Of a stretch of 64,000 nucleotides of DNA, positions 32,934-45,195 are shown in pieces. The translations under genes and the position numbers were made by a program. Source of the DNA: Globisporangium splendens (lineage: Eukaryota > Oomycota > Peronosporomycetes > Pythiales > Pythiaceae); NCBI GenBank assembly GCA_006386115.1, contig VFIW01000138.1:36289-100288 (forward strand). The letters run 5' to 3'. The number at the start of each line of letters is the position of its first letter. Positions within the stretch are counted from its first letter, which is position 1. Below the pieces are notes generated by a model. The model searched no databases, was not told where the DNA came from, and worked only from the letters and a program-made list of their open reading frames with translations.

Positions 32934-35900
32934 TGTGTGTGTGTGGTAGTTGTCTGGGAGCTGATCCAACGGACTCCAGGGAAGTGAAGTGGTGGTGGGG
33001 TGGCAAGATGCTGGCGAGTTGAGTTGTGAGCGAGCGAGTGACAAGTCCCGCGTTGTGCGCTCCGTCCGCCCTCGGACGGTCACGACCCAGGGCCACGTCC
33101 CTTGCCGATCGAGGATGGATCCTTCCTTGGCATGTTTGACCATCCAAGAGGAAAACAAAAAAACACCTGGGAAAAGCTCCGACATGGTTTGTATTACACA
33201 TAGAAGTCGATTTCACGCGAGCACGGGAGGCGGACTCAGACTGCCGCAAACAGACATGAATCTTGTCGCGGCTTCGTGTCCCGTCCAAGGGACAAAACCG
33301 AGCCAATGTGCAGTATACTGCACTCGAGTACGAGAGAGACAGAATAGCCTCGGTGGATCTCTGTTACCCGAGCCTTGGGATCGTCTGCCTCTTTCATATG
33401 GGCGAGAGGTCACAGTTGGACTCGCCAGACCAAAGTGAGCCGTTGGAGCCTGGCCAGGTCTGGGTACCGGTAGGACAGCTCACTTCGTTCCAGTATAAAC
33501 CCAATTCTAGGTATCTACTTGATGCACTCTCGTTGTGCCGTCCGTCGTACATTCAAATCCTCTTGGAACAACCGCTGTACAGAGACCTGGCAAAGCGTGC
33601 AAAAGACAGACGGCGGCGGCACAGAAGACATGGCCGCAGCTGCGCGCGCATTTCAGCATGACGAGCGAGCGCCTGTGACGTCCCCAGTCTAATAGAACCA
33701 GGTGGTGGACGGGGGCGACATGGTCACGTCTGCAGACTCCACTCGAGCAACAGCATCTTTTCACATCAAAACCGTTGTCCCGAGCAATGTACACTGGTTT
33801 CTCTTTCTAAGAGCACGTTGCTCTCAATGACAACAAGATTGCTGTCTCAACAATTTCAGCGCAGTGTCCACTGCGAAGAGATGCCGTTCACACAAAGCTT
33901 TTCTGGTACCCGCATTGAACTGTTGCTGGCTACCAGCACGATCCCTGTGCGCAGGCAGAGAGCGATGCCATATATTCAATGTGATGCACGGATCTCCATT
34001 TTATTGGTTAGTTCGGTTCCTAATTGTTAATATCATTTAGTAGCGGAACTAACCAATGAAAACGAGAAGCTCATATACTATATGAGCACATTCAGCATGG
34101 TGGCAACTACACGTGCAAACACCACGCCAGGTAGTTCACATTTTCAAAGCACAACCTTTGCTTCTGGAAAACTGGATGTAGCTTCAAAGCCGCTCTGTTT
34201 TGAGCTGAGTGGAGGTGGAGTTGTTACAGATGCGCAATATTAAACACATGCAAAAGTAAATAGTTGGTGGGCTGTAACTCACCATTCAGCAGAGAACCAT
34301 CAAGTGCGAAGTTGACTCTATATTTGTCTATTTTAGAATCAACTTTGAACTGGCATTCAGTTTTGTGTGAAAGCAACCGAGTTATTGTTGCACTTGCTCT
34401 TCTTTGATGAAGCAGCGGACGCTCTTATATCATAAACCCACGGTTCAATGAATGATATCCGAGACATGCAAAGAAAAATCGTCCGGCGAAACGATCTCTT
34501 ATATAGAATTTGTTCTGTACGTGTGACATCATCTTTGTTTACAAAATGGAGGGCAAAATAGCTGGACAAAACTCTCTCATATATCGTGATGCAACGGTAC
34601 AGTCGATCTCTTACTCCAAACTTGGCAAAATCATTCGCTCCTGTTAACAAAAGCAAATCGTTCCCACTTTCCACCACAGCAATCAGCCATCTCGATTAGT
34701 GAGCAGACTCTTCTCCCACTGCGCCTGCCTGAAACCCACTTATCCCAAAGAGGCAGCGTGCGCTTTTACACGACGCTATCCCTGCCTGTTGTGAGACCTT
34801 GGTTGCGCGCGTAGAAGCTCCTTTGCAGGTGTAAATCGAGTTTCATGCAAGTCGAACGAGCCAAAGGAAAAGCGCAGCAGCCGTGTCTTCCGTGGATTAT
34901 CCAGGAACGTGAAACACGCGACAGATCTGACAGCAGAGACGAGAGAACATTCCAAACACAGCATGCTTACTGTACGTCAGTTTACTGTAGATGCCACAAA
35001 ATTGTTTGCAGGAAGGTGAGACAAGGAGCTCATATTGCGGAAGAAGAAGGATCTTTCGCAAATCCGCAGTTTGAAGGTGGCGGAAGGAAGAAGAGAAAAC
35101 GGAACAGAAACATCACCCTCTGGTCGAGTCTGTTCATCCCTGTTGTCGCCGTCTTTGTAGCCAGGCTCAAATGTAACAAACCATAAGCAATACGATGGTG
35201 GAGACTGGCTTGTCTGCGCTCTCGGGAGTTCTTCTGTCAAAGCCGCCATCTGGACAATCGAACGACACAGGCGCGCCCGTTGCTGTTACGGTACGGGTGC
35301 TTGTTTTTGTCGGTCTCACTTGCTCCTTTACAGCATAAAGTCGCTATTGACACAAACCACATCGACGCAAAACGGTAATCAATCAGCCAACAAGATTCGA
35401 GTCTTGCATTGAGGTTTGACTGACGACCACACCTTTCAATATTGCGCATTCGGTTATTATAAACAGCGCTGAGTTTATTGACAAAAGCCATGAATCGCTC
35501 GTGATCTGTTGGATTGTGGGTGCAGCAACGTTCGAGAAACTTGAACCATGAAGTTGTCGTGCAACGACGTGCACATTATCCGGGCACCAACATCCATGCT
35601 CTTGTTTTCGCTATCGAAAAGACAGAGGCGCAAACACTCAGATAATTATCCGGCAATCGTATATTAATTATACTTTTTGGGATGGTGTCAGTAGCCATCC
35701 ACAACACCAAACTTGAGATTTTGCGCACCAATTGCATACCTTTTGCTCAGCTTGGTTCTCCTGTGGCGTGCTCTTACGGCGTCCGGGGTATTGTTGGAAA
35801 ATATCCTGCAACTGGGAAGTTCACGCACTCTGCATGCCTTTTGCGTTCCATTCACGCTGCCTTTCTCAGTGTCACCTCGAGTTGTGTAGACATCGTCCCG

Positions 35901-37030
35901 TCGTGCTCAGGGAAGAAAAAATGAACTGCACCCATTTCTATTCGAACGCCATGCTTCGTTGCTGGCTCTGCTGCTTCTTAATCAAAGTGTGCATGCCCTC
36001 CATCCTCGCGCCTCCTCAGAATTTAATGCAGCACTCGCATGCGGCATAATCCGCAATGTCACAACGCATGCAGCCAGGGCTGTCTTTTTTTGCGATAAAT
36101 TTGGCTCGAGACAACAACAGCCAATGCAATCCGATGCCCTGCGAAAAATGCGTGGCCAGATACAGGCACTGAAGCCAAGCGCAAAATGCGAGGCATCCCG
36201 AGGGAGAGACGAATCCATTCATTGCACTTCCTCGAACATTCCCTCAGATACGCGTTGAGATCTTTTCGATGCTGCAAATGTATCGTGTGCACTGTACCCA
36301 TCTTTCCATGCACTGAAAAGAGGGTTCAGTTGACTTGAGACAAAAATCGCAATGGAATTGGGAGTGCTGCCCAAGTGGCCACACAGTGAACTCTGCAGTA
36401 TGCATCATGAATGTCTCTTCGTCTTGCGCATCGTGTGCAAGCGTCTGATCGAGAGGGACAGCGTTCGTAGATCGAGATTTTGGAATCCAGGTATTGGCTC
36501 GATAACGCGTCGCCAGCAGCAATAAAGGTAGCACTTTGGAGCAGACCTTCAAGACTCAGCACCGACCATGTTCGAGCACTAGTCGCACGCTTGGCTGCTT
36601 TGCTGTACAAGTTGAGACTGCGAAAGGTGACGAGAGACTCGACTCGGTTGATGAGTTTGAATCAGGTGAGTGCATTTTCCGCCAATGAACAACGAGATGC
36701 TGTGATGTCGTGTGAATCGAGAGTGATTGTCTTGATGCCAATTGAAATAAGGTGGGACACACTACAAACTGCTCTGCTCTCCTCAATTATACATTACCTT
36801 TATAATTGCATCTATATGTCGTTCACAAGTGCAATCCAATTCAAAATATCAAATGAATTAATCGCATTTTGTTATCAGCGTATTTTAATACAGGAATCAT
36901 AACGTCAATCAAGTCACTGTGGCTATGTGGAGGTAGTTTGGGTGTCGTCATCGACTCATCCAAGCATCGACAATGACAAGCAAACAACAGCGCTGGACAG
37001 GAAGCAGGCAACACACGAACGACCTGAAGG
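32934..37030. other. 4.1-kb interval without a supported gene
   Basis: The longest ATG frame is 34845-35186 on the plus strand (113 codons, basic KKRKRNRN then hydrophobic end), with no domain and no context support. At 36480-36670 a plus frame ends in a good donor-like site (AATCAG/GTGAGT) and could be a stray exon. A short hairpin element lies at 33995-34069. Otherwise I see nothing. Confidence 0.35.
33995..34069. repeat. 75-bp hairpin element with terminal inverted repeats
   Basis: The two ends pair over about 22 bp with a few mismatches and a perfect core, ATTGGTTAGTTC at 34005-34016 against GAACTAACCAAT at 34048-34059. The ~31-bp loop is A+T-rich. It resembles a tiny MITE or a stem-loop of unknown origin. 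Confidence 0.6.
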
Positions 37031-39133
37031 ATGCGGTCACAGCGCAGCAGAGTGAGACGCTCGGTGCTGCTCCGCTTGGTCCTGCAAGTGTGGGTCGTGG
37101 CGCTTCTCCTCACAAAGTGTCAAGCTGTTGGTGTCAATGAAGAGACTGATGCTGCTGGGTGGAGCCTGTTTGATACTTCGAGCACTGAGTTGGCTGTGAA
37201 TGGCGGATACCAAGATACCACTGAGACCAAGACGTTGCGCATCGAGGCATCGCCAGTAGTCCAGTTGCGCTCACAAGACTCGCACGATGCTGACACGACA
37301 AACGGCGATTCCGACGACTCGGACGGCGACTATGGCATCGGCTATGGCTATGGCTGGGATGGCGATATATTTGACGACGACGACAACGATAGTGACGATG
37401 ACTTGCCCTCATTCTTAAATCCACATCAAGATCCCCAGGCAACACGGCGAAACCAGTTCACACTTGGTCGGCAATGGCACGTGTTCCCAGCAACCGAGCA
37501 AGGAGTTTCCCACTGGATCTTCCAGATCGCGTTGTCGCTCCCTGGCCAAACGTTTGTCCACATTCTGAAAGATGATCCAGAGTACAAGAACGAGCGCAAG
37601 CAATACAAGCACGGCGACGACTGGGCTCCGATCACCAAAGTCGTCGCGGAGAGCAACGATTCGGTGCTACTGAACGACTTGAACATCCTTGAGACTGCCG
37701 AAGGCTGGTCCGTTTCATCTGTCCAAGACGTTGCTGGAACGCCAACAGCGCGGCGCATCGACGACCTCGTAGTGCGCGTGTACCTGAATAGAAAAGAGTA
37801 CAAGAGCCAGCAACTCAAGTCGCTCGTCTCCACAGGAACGGGCGATGTGATCGTGCACAAGAAAGTTTTGCCTCGTTCCGCTATAAGCTTGCAAATCGCG
37901 TCACACGATAATGGCCGCATATTTGTCCAGTCCAGTTCGTCGCTTTCGTACACGACGCTCGCCTTCGAAGCAACTGGAAACGCAAGTCTGTACGCGCACT
38001 TCACTGGTTCCGTTTCAATCGGAGCCTCCATGTACATCACTGTTGGCGGCACGAGCTCGATTGGGATTCATGCAGATTACGTCTCAGCATCCCAGACCAC
38101 GGTCACCGCTATGGACGCTGCCGACGTCTGTGTCTCGGCAAGCTACTTGATCGTTGGCGGAAAAATGAATGCTACAGTCATTGGCGATGGGTCGGTCGCC
38201 ATGTTTGCGGATCACGGGCAGACCTCCATGGAATCAATAACTATCGATGGTTCGGGAAATGTGGACACCAGCACCGTGAACTCAATGAGCACCGATGTGA
38301 CTATCCGTGGTGGTGCAGGCAGCGTTGCTGTTCGCTCGATGATTAAGCTGAGCTACGACGCACCCGCTAGTTCGCATGTGTGGTATCGGGGGAGACCTCC
38401 CATGTCTCTGACAAGCACCCCTGGGTCGCCTCCACTGGGAAAGCTGGATTCGTCGTCTTCAAGTGCAAAGTGTCGTGCAGTGGTGATTCCCGACGAGCCG
38501 AAAGCTGGTCGCTTTCCACCTCTTGAGTCGCCGGTCTCACAATCTCGTGCCGCGCCTGTGGATCTCACTTCGAGTCACGAGACGACGGCAGCCTCGCCAT
38601 CCTCCATCCTTACCACAGGAGGGAGTTTCACAACTCCAGAGGCTCACGACAAGACAGACAAAGCGAACGACAAGGTGGCCAGAGCAGAGGCTAAAGCTGA
38701 AGCAGCGACGTCAAAGGTAAGAGATATTATGAAGACATTGCCTCCTGGGGTCGGTGTCGGAGGTCCCTGGCAAAATCCGTATCCATTCGCAAACGCACCA
38801 GCACCAACAACAGTACCAACAACACCACCAACACCATTATCTACTCTGAAACCAACGCCAACGCCAACGCCAACGCCAACACCAACTCTAACGCCAATGC
38901 CAACGCCAACACCAACCAATGCGGCGGATGCACCAGCTATGACACCCACGACGAGCACTACAACCACCAACTCCAAGTTGAAGATCCAGGATGTGTACCT
39001 TCAACTTGCCGCTGGATTCATCGCGTTCATCTGGCTTTTGCACCAACTCTTATACTGCTGCGATCGATGCAGCCGACGGCGAAGTTATGAGCCCATCCAA
39101 GGAGGGGACGAGGATCCACCTGTGGTTGTTTGA
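37031..39133 (+). CDS. Secreted single-pass membrane protein with beta-rich ectodomain (700 aa)
   Basis: The ATG at 37031 precedes basic residues and a hydrophobic stretch (VLLRLVLQVWVVALLLTKCQA), a signal peptide. An acidic Asp-rich segment with GYGYGWDGD follows (about 90-135). A long beta-rich region (about 240-460) contains repeated short strands such as ASLYAHFTGSVSIG and ADVCVSASYLIVGG, like the GIN/DUF2807-type repetitive fold; this is resemblance only. Then come a low-complexity linker with a Lys/Ala-rich coil (about 540-570), a Thr-Pro repeat built from an ACGCCA hexamer, and one C-terminal transmembrane helix (LQLAAGFIAFIWLLHQLLYC) with a Cys/Arg-rich cytoplasmic tail. The topology suggests a cell-surface, possibly O-glycosylated, stalked protein. 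Confidence 0.75.
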   Translation: MRSQRSRVRRSVLLRLVLQVWVVALLLTKCQAVGVNEETDAAGWSLFDTSSTELAVNGGYQDTTETKTLRIEASPVVQLRSQDSHDADTTNGDSDDSDGDYGIGYGYGWDGDIFDDDDNDSDDDLPSFLNPHQDPQATRRNQFTLGRQWHVFPATEQGVSHWIFQIALSLPGQTFVHILKDDPEYKNERKQYKHGDDWAPITKVVAESNDSVLLNDLNILETAEGWSVSSVQDVAGTPTARRIDDLVVRVYLNRKEYKSQQLKSLVSTGTGDVIVHKKVLPRSAISLQIASHDNGRIFVQSSSSLSYTTLAFEATGNASLYAHFTGSVSIGASMYITVGGTSSIGIHADYVSASQTTVTAMDAADVCVSASYLIVGGKMNATVIGDGSVAMFADHGQTSMESITIDGSGNVDTSTVNSMSTDVTIRGGAGSVAVRSMIKLSYDAPASSHVWYRGRPPMSLTSTPGSPPLGKLDSSSSSAKCRAVVIPDEPKAGRFPPLESPVSQSRAAPVDLTSSHETTAASPSSILTTGGSFTTPEAHDKTDKANDKVARAEAKAEAATSKVRDIMKTLPPGVGVGGPWQNPYPFANAPAPTTVPTTPPTPLSTLKPTPTPTPTPTPTLTPMPTPTPTNAADAPAMTPTTSTTTTNSKLKIQDVYLQLAAGFIAFIWLLHQLLYCCDRCSRRRSYEPIQGGDEDPPVVV

Positions 39134-40139
39134 TCCATGCCGCGGAGCTAGCAGCGAAGCACAAAGAAGAATTTTCATGTTAAAACCAAAATGGCTAATA
39201 ATGATAATGACAAATTGAATGAAGAAATGAACAGAAACACTCAAACTCACCGGTGCTGGTTATTTGAATTCGTCAGCATTCACATCATTGATGTTTCCGA
39301 GTCTCGGATTAGCAAACAAGGGTTTCGCCAGTGCCTCAAACATCGGCACACAATCACAACCTTGCTGAATGCTGTAGAAGAACTTGACTGTGGATGCATC
39401 GTTCTAGTACTACGAAGGTTCGAGTCAGCAGCACTTTCGATGAGAGTGACGCAGGATCCGAAATGAGTTGGACCAATGCATCGCATGCAAAGTCACGGAT
39501 CTGACGATCGAAAAGCAGGAGTGGATTTCGAGGTGATAGTGGTGCAGATTGAAGCCGCACTGGAAATCCGCTCAGCTTGCTTTGATCAGTGTACCCATAG
39601 CAGACACCAACGGATCAAGTTGTCCAACACCAGCAGACAACATCCAGAAGTGATGGTGATCTCTAGTTTGAACCATGCGGGCATTCTAGGACTTATTGTG
39701 ATGTAAAAGGAGTAGTATGACAAAACTGGGTTGACTGCTCAATCTAATTCAGAATGTTGCAACAGGATGAACCGTTTTTGTCAGATAATTACATTTCTAA
39801 GCAATGTTTGCAAATGTTTACCCTGATTGGATGAAAACTGTATGGTACCGTCTCAACAAAATCCAGTCATCCATTGTACCTCAGATATGCTCACACTCGT
39901 TTTCACCGACATATCATATTGTACAGTTTAAAATAGGACATTTTGGAAACAAATATCGTCATAAGAAGAAATGATGTATTTTAAAAGAGTCCAATAACAA
40001 AAGGGATCAGGTGCACCAGATTTGCATTCTGACCATGTGGCGAAATTTGACAGCAGTACTCTACCATTTGCTGTCTCGTGCACAGAACTGCAGGAAGATT
40101 CACATTCCTCAAAACTCACGCTTCTGATAGAAGACTGAG
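39134..40139. other. Intergenic region of 1.0 kb
   Basis: A+T-rich sequence with only short frames. No promoter, RNA gene or repeat stands out. Confidence 0.4.
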
Positions 40140-41688
40140 ATGCTGGCTGCTGCTGCTGACGAGACGCTGGACTCGCTCGCCTTCGATTCGTCGCTCGAGC
40201 TCGTCCAGAAATGCTGCTTTGAGCCTCCTGACGCTCTTGGAGATGTTCTCATGGACACCATGGGGGACAACTTTTGCGAACTGGTGCTGGATTGGGACGA
40301 GATGACTAAACAAACCGAGTGGATAGTCCCAGATGAACCTCTTGCCGTGACCGACGACGATGGAGCTAGTGAGAAAAGTGATGCAAGAAGCCCAGAAGCT
40401 CGGAAACGATCAAGAAGCAGCTCACGGAGTCGCTCGGCGAAAGCGTCGTCGCCATCTCTGGGGCTGACGGGCGTCGTGCTCAGAAGGAATGCGAGAGCAA
40501 ACGCCATGAGCACGTACATGCGACGGAAAACAGAGATGGAAGAGCTCAGTAGTGAAGCGCAGAAGCTCCAAGCCATGCTTCGAGAGCTGCAGCAGACTTC
40601 CCAGACGCTCAACGACACACCGACCGAGCTCGAACTAAACTCGAGGTGGAAGACTCTGGCGAAAAGACAGCGGCAATTGCGGGCAGAAGCAGAACGCGAG
40701 AATGAAAATTTGCGGATCGCGATCTCCGATCATACGCAAATGGCGAGAAGCCTGGACCAAGTGCTGCGACGACGAGTGGAAAAGGCTACAGTAAGTCTTG
40801 TTTCTTGCTCAGCGGATAGTTGTCGTCAGCTTTCGCTTCTGCCTTTCCTTGGAACGACTAATCCATGCGCTGAACGCTCATTTGTAGGATCTGAGTGTGA
40901 GCATCCTGCGTCCGCCGCGATGGGCAGAGAGTGAATCCTCGTTGGAGGAGCGAGTCATTTATGGATCACTCTTGATGGAAGTGTGTGCCATGCACACAGA
41001 CATGGACCGCATTGCTCAGAAAATTGTGCACGAGACTGCGTCAAGTGGCTCATTTCCAAGGCTGAAAGCGTTCGGCTTTGAAAGCCTCCATAGCAACGAA
41101 GTACCGTTTTCGAGATCTGCTGTCAACCATGCAATACGAGTCTTCTCGGGGGAAAGGAATGACCACATGCGTCGATACGCTGTCATGGTACGATTCTATC
41201 TCTGCTGTATTTGTGAGAAATTAAGGCTAATGCCCAATGTGCTTGCTTGCGTTTGTCTATTTTCTCTGTAGACATTTGGCGTGATGGACGACACGATCCT
41301 GAACAAGGTGCAATCGAGTTACTCCACTGCAGCATATGGATCTGGTCAAGTTTGTTTTCGCAGTGTTACGCACAACGTTGTCGATGCAAAGCGGTCGATG
41401 TTGTTTACCACGAAATGGATCGACAATGTGACCTTTGCGGGCCATCATATCGACGGACTTGTGATCAAGGAGCGCAAATGGATCATTCTCGAGGATGCGG
41501 GTACAGCCGATTGTGACGTCACTCGCATCCAGACATTTGCCATTGTCGAACCAGGCGGCAGCTCGCCCGACCTGTCGCATTGGAGCACAGAATCGCTTGA
41601 GAAGGTCCTGATCCCTGCTTGGAACCAATCACAAGTAGTTATTCAAAGACGGATCGAGAATATCTTGATCGATGAATCGATCGCGTGA
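40140..41688 (+). CDS. Basic-coil plus START-like protein (455 aa, three exons)
   Basis: Exons 40140-40790, 40888-41187 and 41272-41688, introns 97 and 84 nt, all phase 0. Residues about 1-115 are acidic and Ser-rich. A basic segment leading into a heptad-like coil follows (RRNARANAMSTYMRRKTEMEE and on, about 120-165), resembling a bZIP-type basic region plus coil, with a second coil at about 175-215. The C-terminal half matches the oomycete START-like lipid-binding arrangement (FTTKWIDNV, IKERKWIILED, PAWNQSQVVIQRRIENILIDE), assigned by pattern rather than alignment. DNA binding is possible but unproven; a lipid-responsive regulator is speculation. Confidence 0.7.
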
Positions 41689-42244
41689 GTCTAACAATAT
41701 TTTGGCATGGCCGAAACGAATGCGAGTTGATTCTGACTTCAACACCAAAATACAACGCCGAGAAGAATGCAACAATTTCGTGTCATTTTCAACGACTACG
41801 ATACGGTGCGCATGACTCTGTCGAATTTCAAGTTCTTTCCTGATTGTTGAGTTATCATATTCGTATCGATGACGAAAGTTGCTATTGGTGCTTGTGTATC
41901 AAAGTTTGTAGTGATTCGATCACAATCGAGGATAGTGTAATGATACGATTTGCAATTTCGTTTTCAGGACATTTAGAAATCTCATTGTTACTTCTGTGGT
42001 TTCGCCGGGATTGTTCGATTTTGTTATTTCAAATTTTGGGAAGCGAGAATAGCAGTGAAGTAGATGTACATCGCGGATGATGATGAGGAAATGATGTTTT
42101 CATTTTGAGGAGGATGTAACACTTAGCAATATATACAGACTTCATGGCCATCATTAGACGATACGGATTGCAAATCTACAAAACAAAAAAAACAACTTTT
42201 CTGTGTTTGACTGCTTCGCAATACTGCTCTTGTCTCTTCATCCC
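41689..42244. other. Intergenic region, convergent
   Basis: About 550 bp of A+T-rich DNA between two convergent genes. No gene is visible. The inverted repeat of the kinase locus begins at its right edge. Confidence 0.4.
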
Positions 42245-45195
42245 AGTTCCGCGGCACAACTCACAGCCCTACTTCAGGCATTTCACGACTTAATAATCTC
42301 TTCCAACTTCTCTACAACTTCTCTGATCTTCACTCGCTTGGATGGATCACTGGTTGTCATCATTTCAATCAATTTCCACTGCTTGTCGGTCATCGATTCT
42401 GGACGCACAGGGATTTTCCCTTTTTTCACATTGAATTTGACCACAGCATCCACCATGTTGCATCCCCAAGGGATATCACCCGTCACCGCTTCCAGAATGC
42501 ACATAGCAAATGAGTAAATGTCGGATGCGAGTGATGGTCTTCCACCCTGCAGGTACTCAGGAGATCTCCAATGCGTAGCACCGTGTACGGTTTTATGAAC
42601 CATTATTTCAGTTGCATTCGGAATTGAACTCAACCCAAAATCGATCAGCTTGGCTTTCCCGTCCGCTCCAATCATGATGTTGTTGCACTTGAGGTCGTTG
42701 TGGACGATATTTAGTTCATGAAGGTACTCGATACCGAGTGCAACTTCATAAATCTTCTGCCACGTCGATCCTCGATTTTCTGCTCGCCTCAAATAGTCGC
42801 TCAAGTGTCCATATGGAGCACACTCCAGCACGATGTAGCGTTTTCCGACGTGGTTCGCGCCATAAAGTTTCACAATGTGTGGATGATTCAGTTGGTGCAA
42901 GATGTGCACCTCGTGCAAGAAAAGTTTGTTGACGATGGCGTCAGTGTCCTCTTCGTAGCCAGCAAACTTGACGACAACTGGAGTATCCATCCATTTTCCT
43001 CTGTACACTTTTGCAAACGAGCCTTCGCCAACGCAGTTGTAATCTTGTTGACTGAATTCAACTTCCATCAGAGGCAGGTACCACGGCGGCGGAGTCGTAC
43101 TATCTGACAAACATCGTTCATGACTCCAAGAATAGTTTCGGACGGCTGGGGAAGTCGGAGTCGAGGTGTCATACAGAGTCAGCGACACTGGCTCAATGTG
43201 CTTGGGTACTGCGACAAGAGTAGCTGGGACGTCTTGGAGTAAGTTCATCACAACATCAATTTTCCTTCGTTCCCAAATTTCAAACTCTCGTGGTTTTGGC
43301 TGATTCAGAATTTCCACGACGAATTCCAGCTGACTGTAGATCACATGGTGAACTTCAGCTACAGTCAGGCTTCTCTTCGCATGAGCGATTGAATTCGCGC
43401 TGCTTGATGTTTTCAGGTACTGCTCAATTCGTGACAGTAACTTGCCAAACTTGAAAACTTCGATCTCCCGAGGGCAAACACGGAGTTCACCAAATCGCTC
43501 AAAAATATACTGCAAAGCCCAGTATACGTTTTTCTCGGTAATCCACTGCGACCCTGGAGTTGCGAGACATCGTTTTTTGGTGTAAGCAAGTGATTTGGGG
43601 ATAGTTGTCTCGAGACCAGGAATGGTGTACTCTTCAAGGGTGACGCGTTCAACCTGCAGTCCAGTATTGAAATAAGGTTGTCAGAGGTGAACAACAAGTG
43701 CACTAATAACACGAAACGTTCGGATTCTTACCATGCTGCTGCTGTTGCCGTAGCTATATTGTTCATCAGCAAAACGCTCGAGTTGGTTCACAACGTAAGC
43801 GATATTGACACGCTTGGTCGGATCAGAGTCACACATCTTTTCGATCAGGGACCAATGAGCGTCGTGCATATTTTCAGAGCGGACAGGAGGGCGGTTGCTC
43901 TGAAAATTGTTGGCATATCCCGATTCCGTGTTTTCTGGCGTCAAGGCGTCCGAGATGCATATTCCAAAAGCGTATATATCTGAGGCAAACGACTCAGCCT
44001 GCGTGCAAGTAAACCCAACATGCTCCGAACAATATTGATTGGAATCGTCCGACAGCGAACGGCATTGGTCGAAGCCACCGATTTTGACTTTGGAGTCTGA
44101 TCCAATCGTTAAACTCCGCAACCGAAGATTGCCGTGAACGGTGTTGCGTTGGTGAAGATACTGGAGACCCAAAGATGCTTCGTGGAGCTTTTTCCAAATC
44201 GAACAACGATTGTTTTCGTGATTCTTCTTGTCATGTGAGAATTCGGACATGGTGCGGTTTGGAGAATACTCGTGCACAAAAAGCAACGAGTTATCGATGC
44301 ATAAAGCTCCGTACAGCACAACAACGTGAGGATGACTGAACGAGTACCATCTTGACACGCGCTGTTCAAATTCTTTCCACTTCAAATTAGTGCTGGTCAC
44401 CATAACGCTTGTCTTCATCCATTTTCCAATATACGTTGTTCTGGGTTCAATGGTTTCGTTCGTGCCCTTGTCGAGGTCAACTTCGTCGCATGAAAACAGC
44501 CACACTGGAGGACGATTCATCTCTGGAGGTCCACGTACATTGTCTTCTCGATTGGTCGCTGATGAGGACGAGCTATTCATTACAACGGCTTCTGGTGCGA
44601 GGAAATTATCCCATTGCGAAGTAAAATCCAAAGCATGTTCGTCGCGAGCATCGTCAAGGTCGAGTTTAAGAGCACTCAGATGATCCAGCAGGGACACGTC
44701 GCCATCGTCTTGTCCTCGAGTTTCTCCGGCGAATGCAATTGGGTCCTGGATACCACTGTAATTTGCTGTTGTTGACTGTGCCTCGGTGATGCGCTCGTTG
44801 TTGATTTGACACATCCTGTCGATGACATAGGATAAGGTTGCTCTTTCTAAAGGATCGGCGGAAGTCATAGCCCAAACAAGTTGCCACTGGTCGTCAGTAA
44901 GAGATTGGACATTGATCTTGACTTGGTCACGAATGTCATCGACTGTGAGCGTTGCAAAAATATCGGGTCCAAGATGCATTTCCAAAATGCACATTCCAAG
45001 TGAGTAAATGTCGGACTCGAACGACGCTTTCCCGCTCGCAACATACTCCGGAGACTTCCGCCACCGTTCCGCTTCGCGAATATGATTCGGGTCGATCACA
45101 ATCTCCGCCTCGTTGATAATCGAGGCCAAACCGAAGCCTGTGAGCTTGGCTTTCCCGTCACCACCGACGAGCACGTTGTCGCATCGGAGATCGTT
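42245..45195. repeat. Left arm of 2.95-kb inverted repeat of the kinase locus
   Basis: Position x pairs with 102042 minus x in 56847-59798, with no net length difference. The outer end lies about 40 bp beyond the kinase stop codons, where both copies read CCTGAAGTAGGGCTGTGAG on the coding strand. The inner end falls in the codons for HNDLRC of the kinase catalytic loop. Confidence 0.9.
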
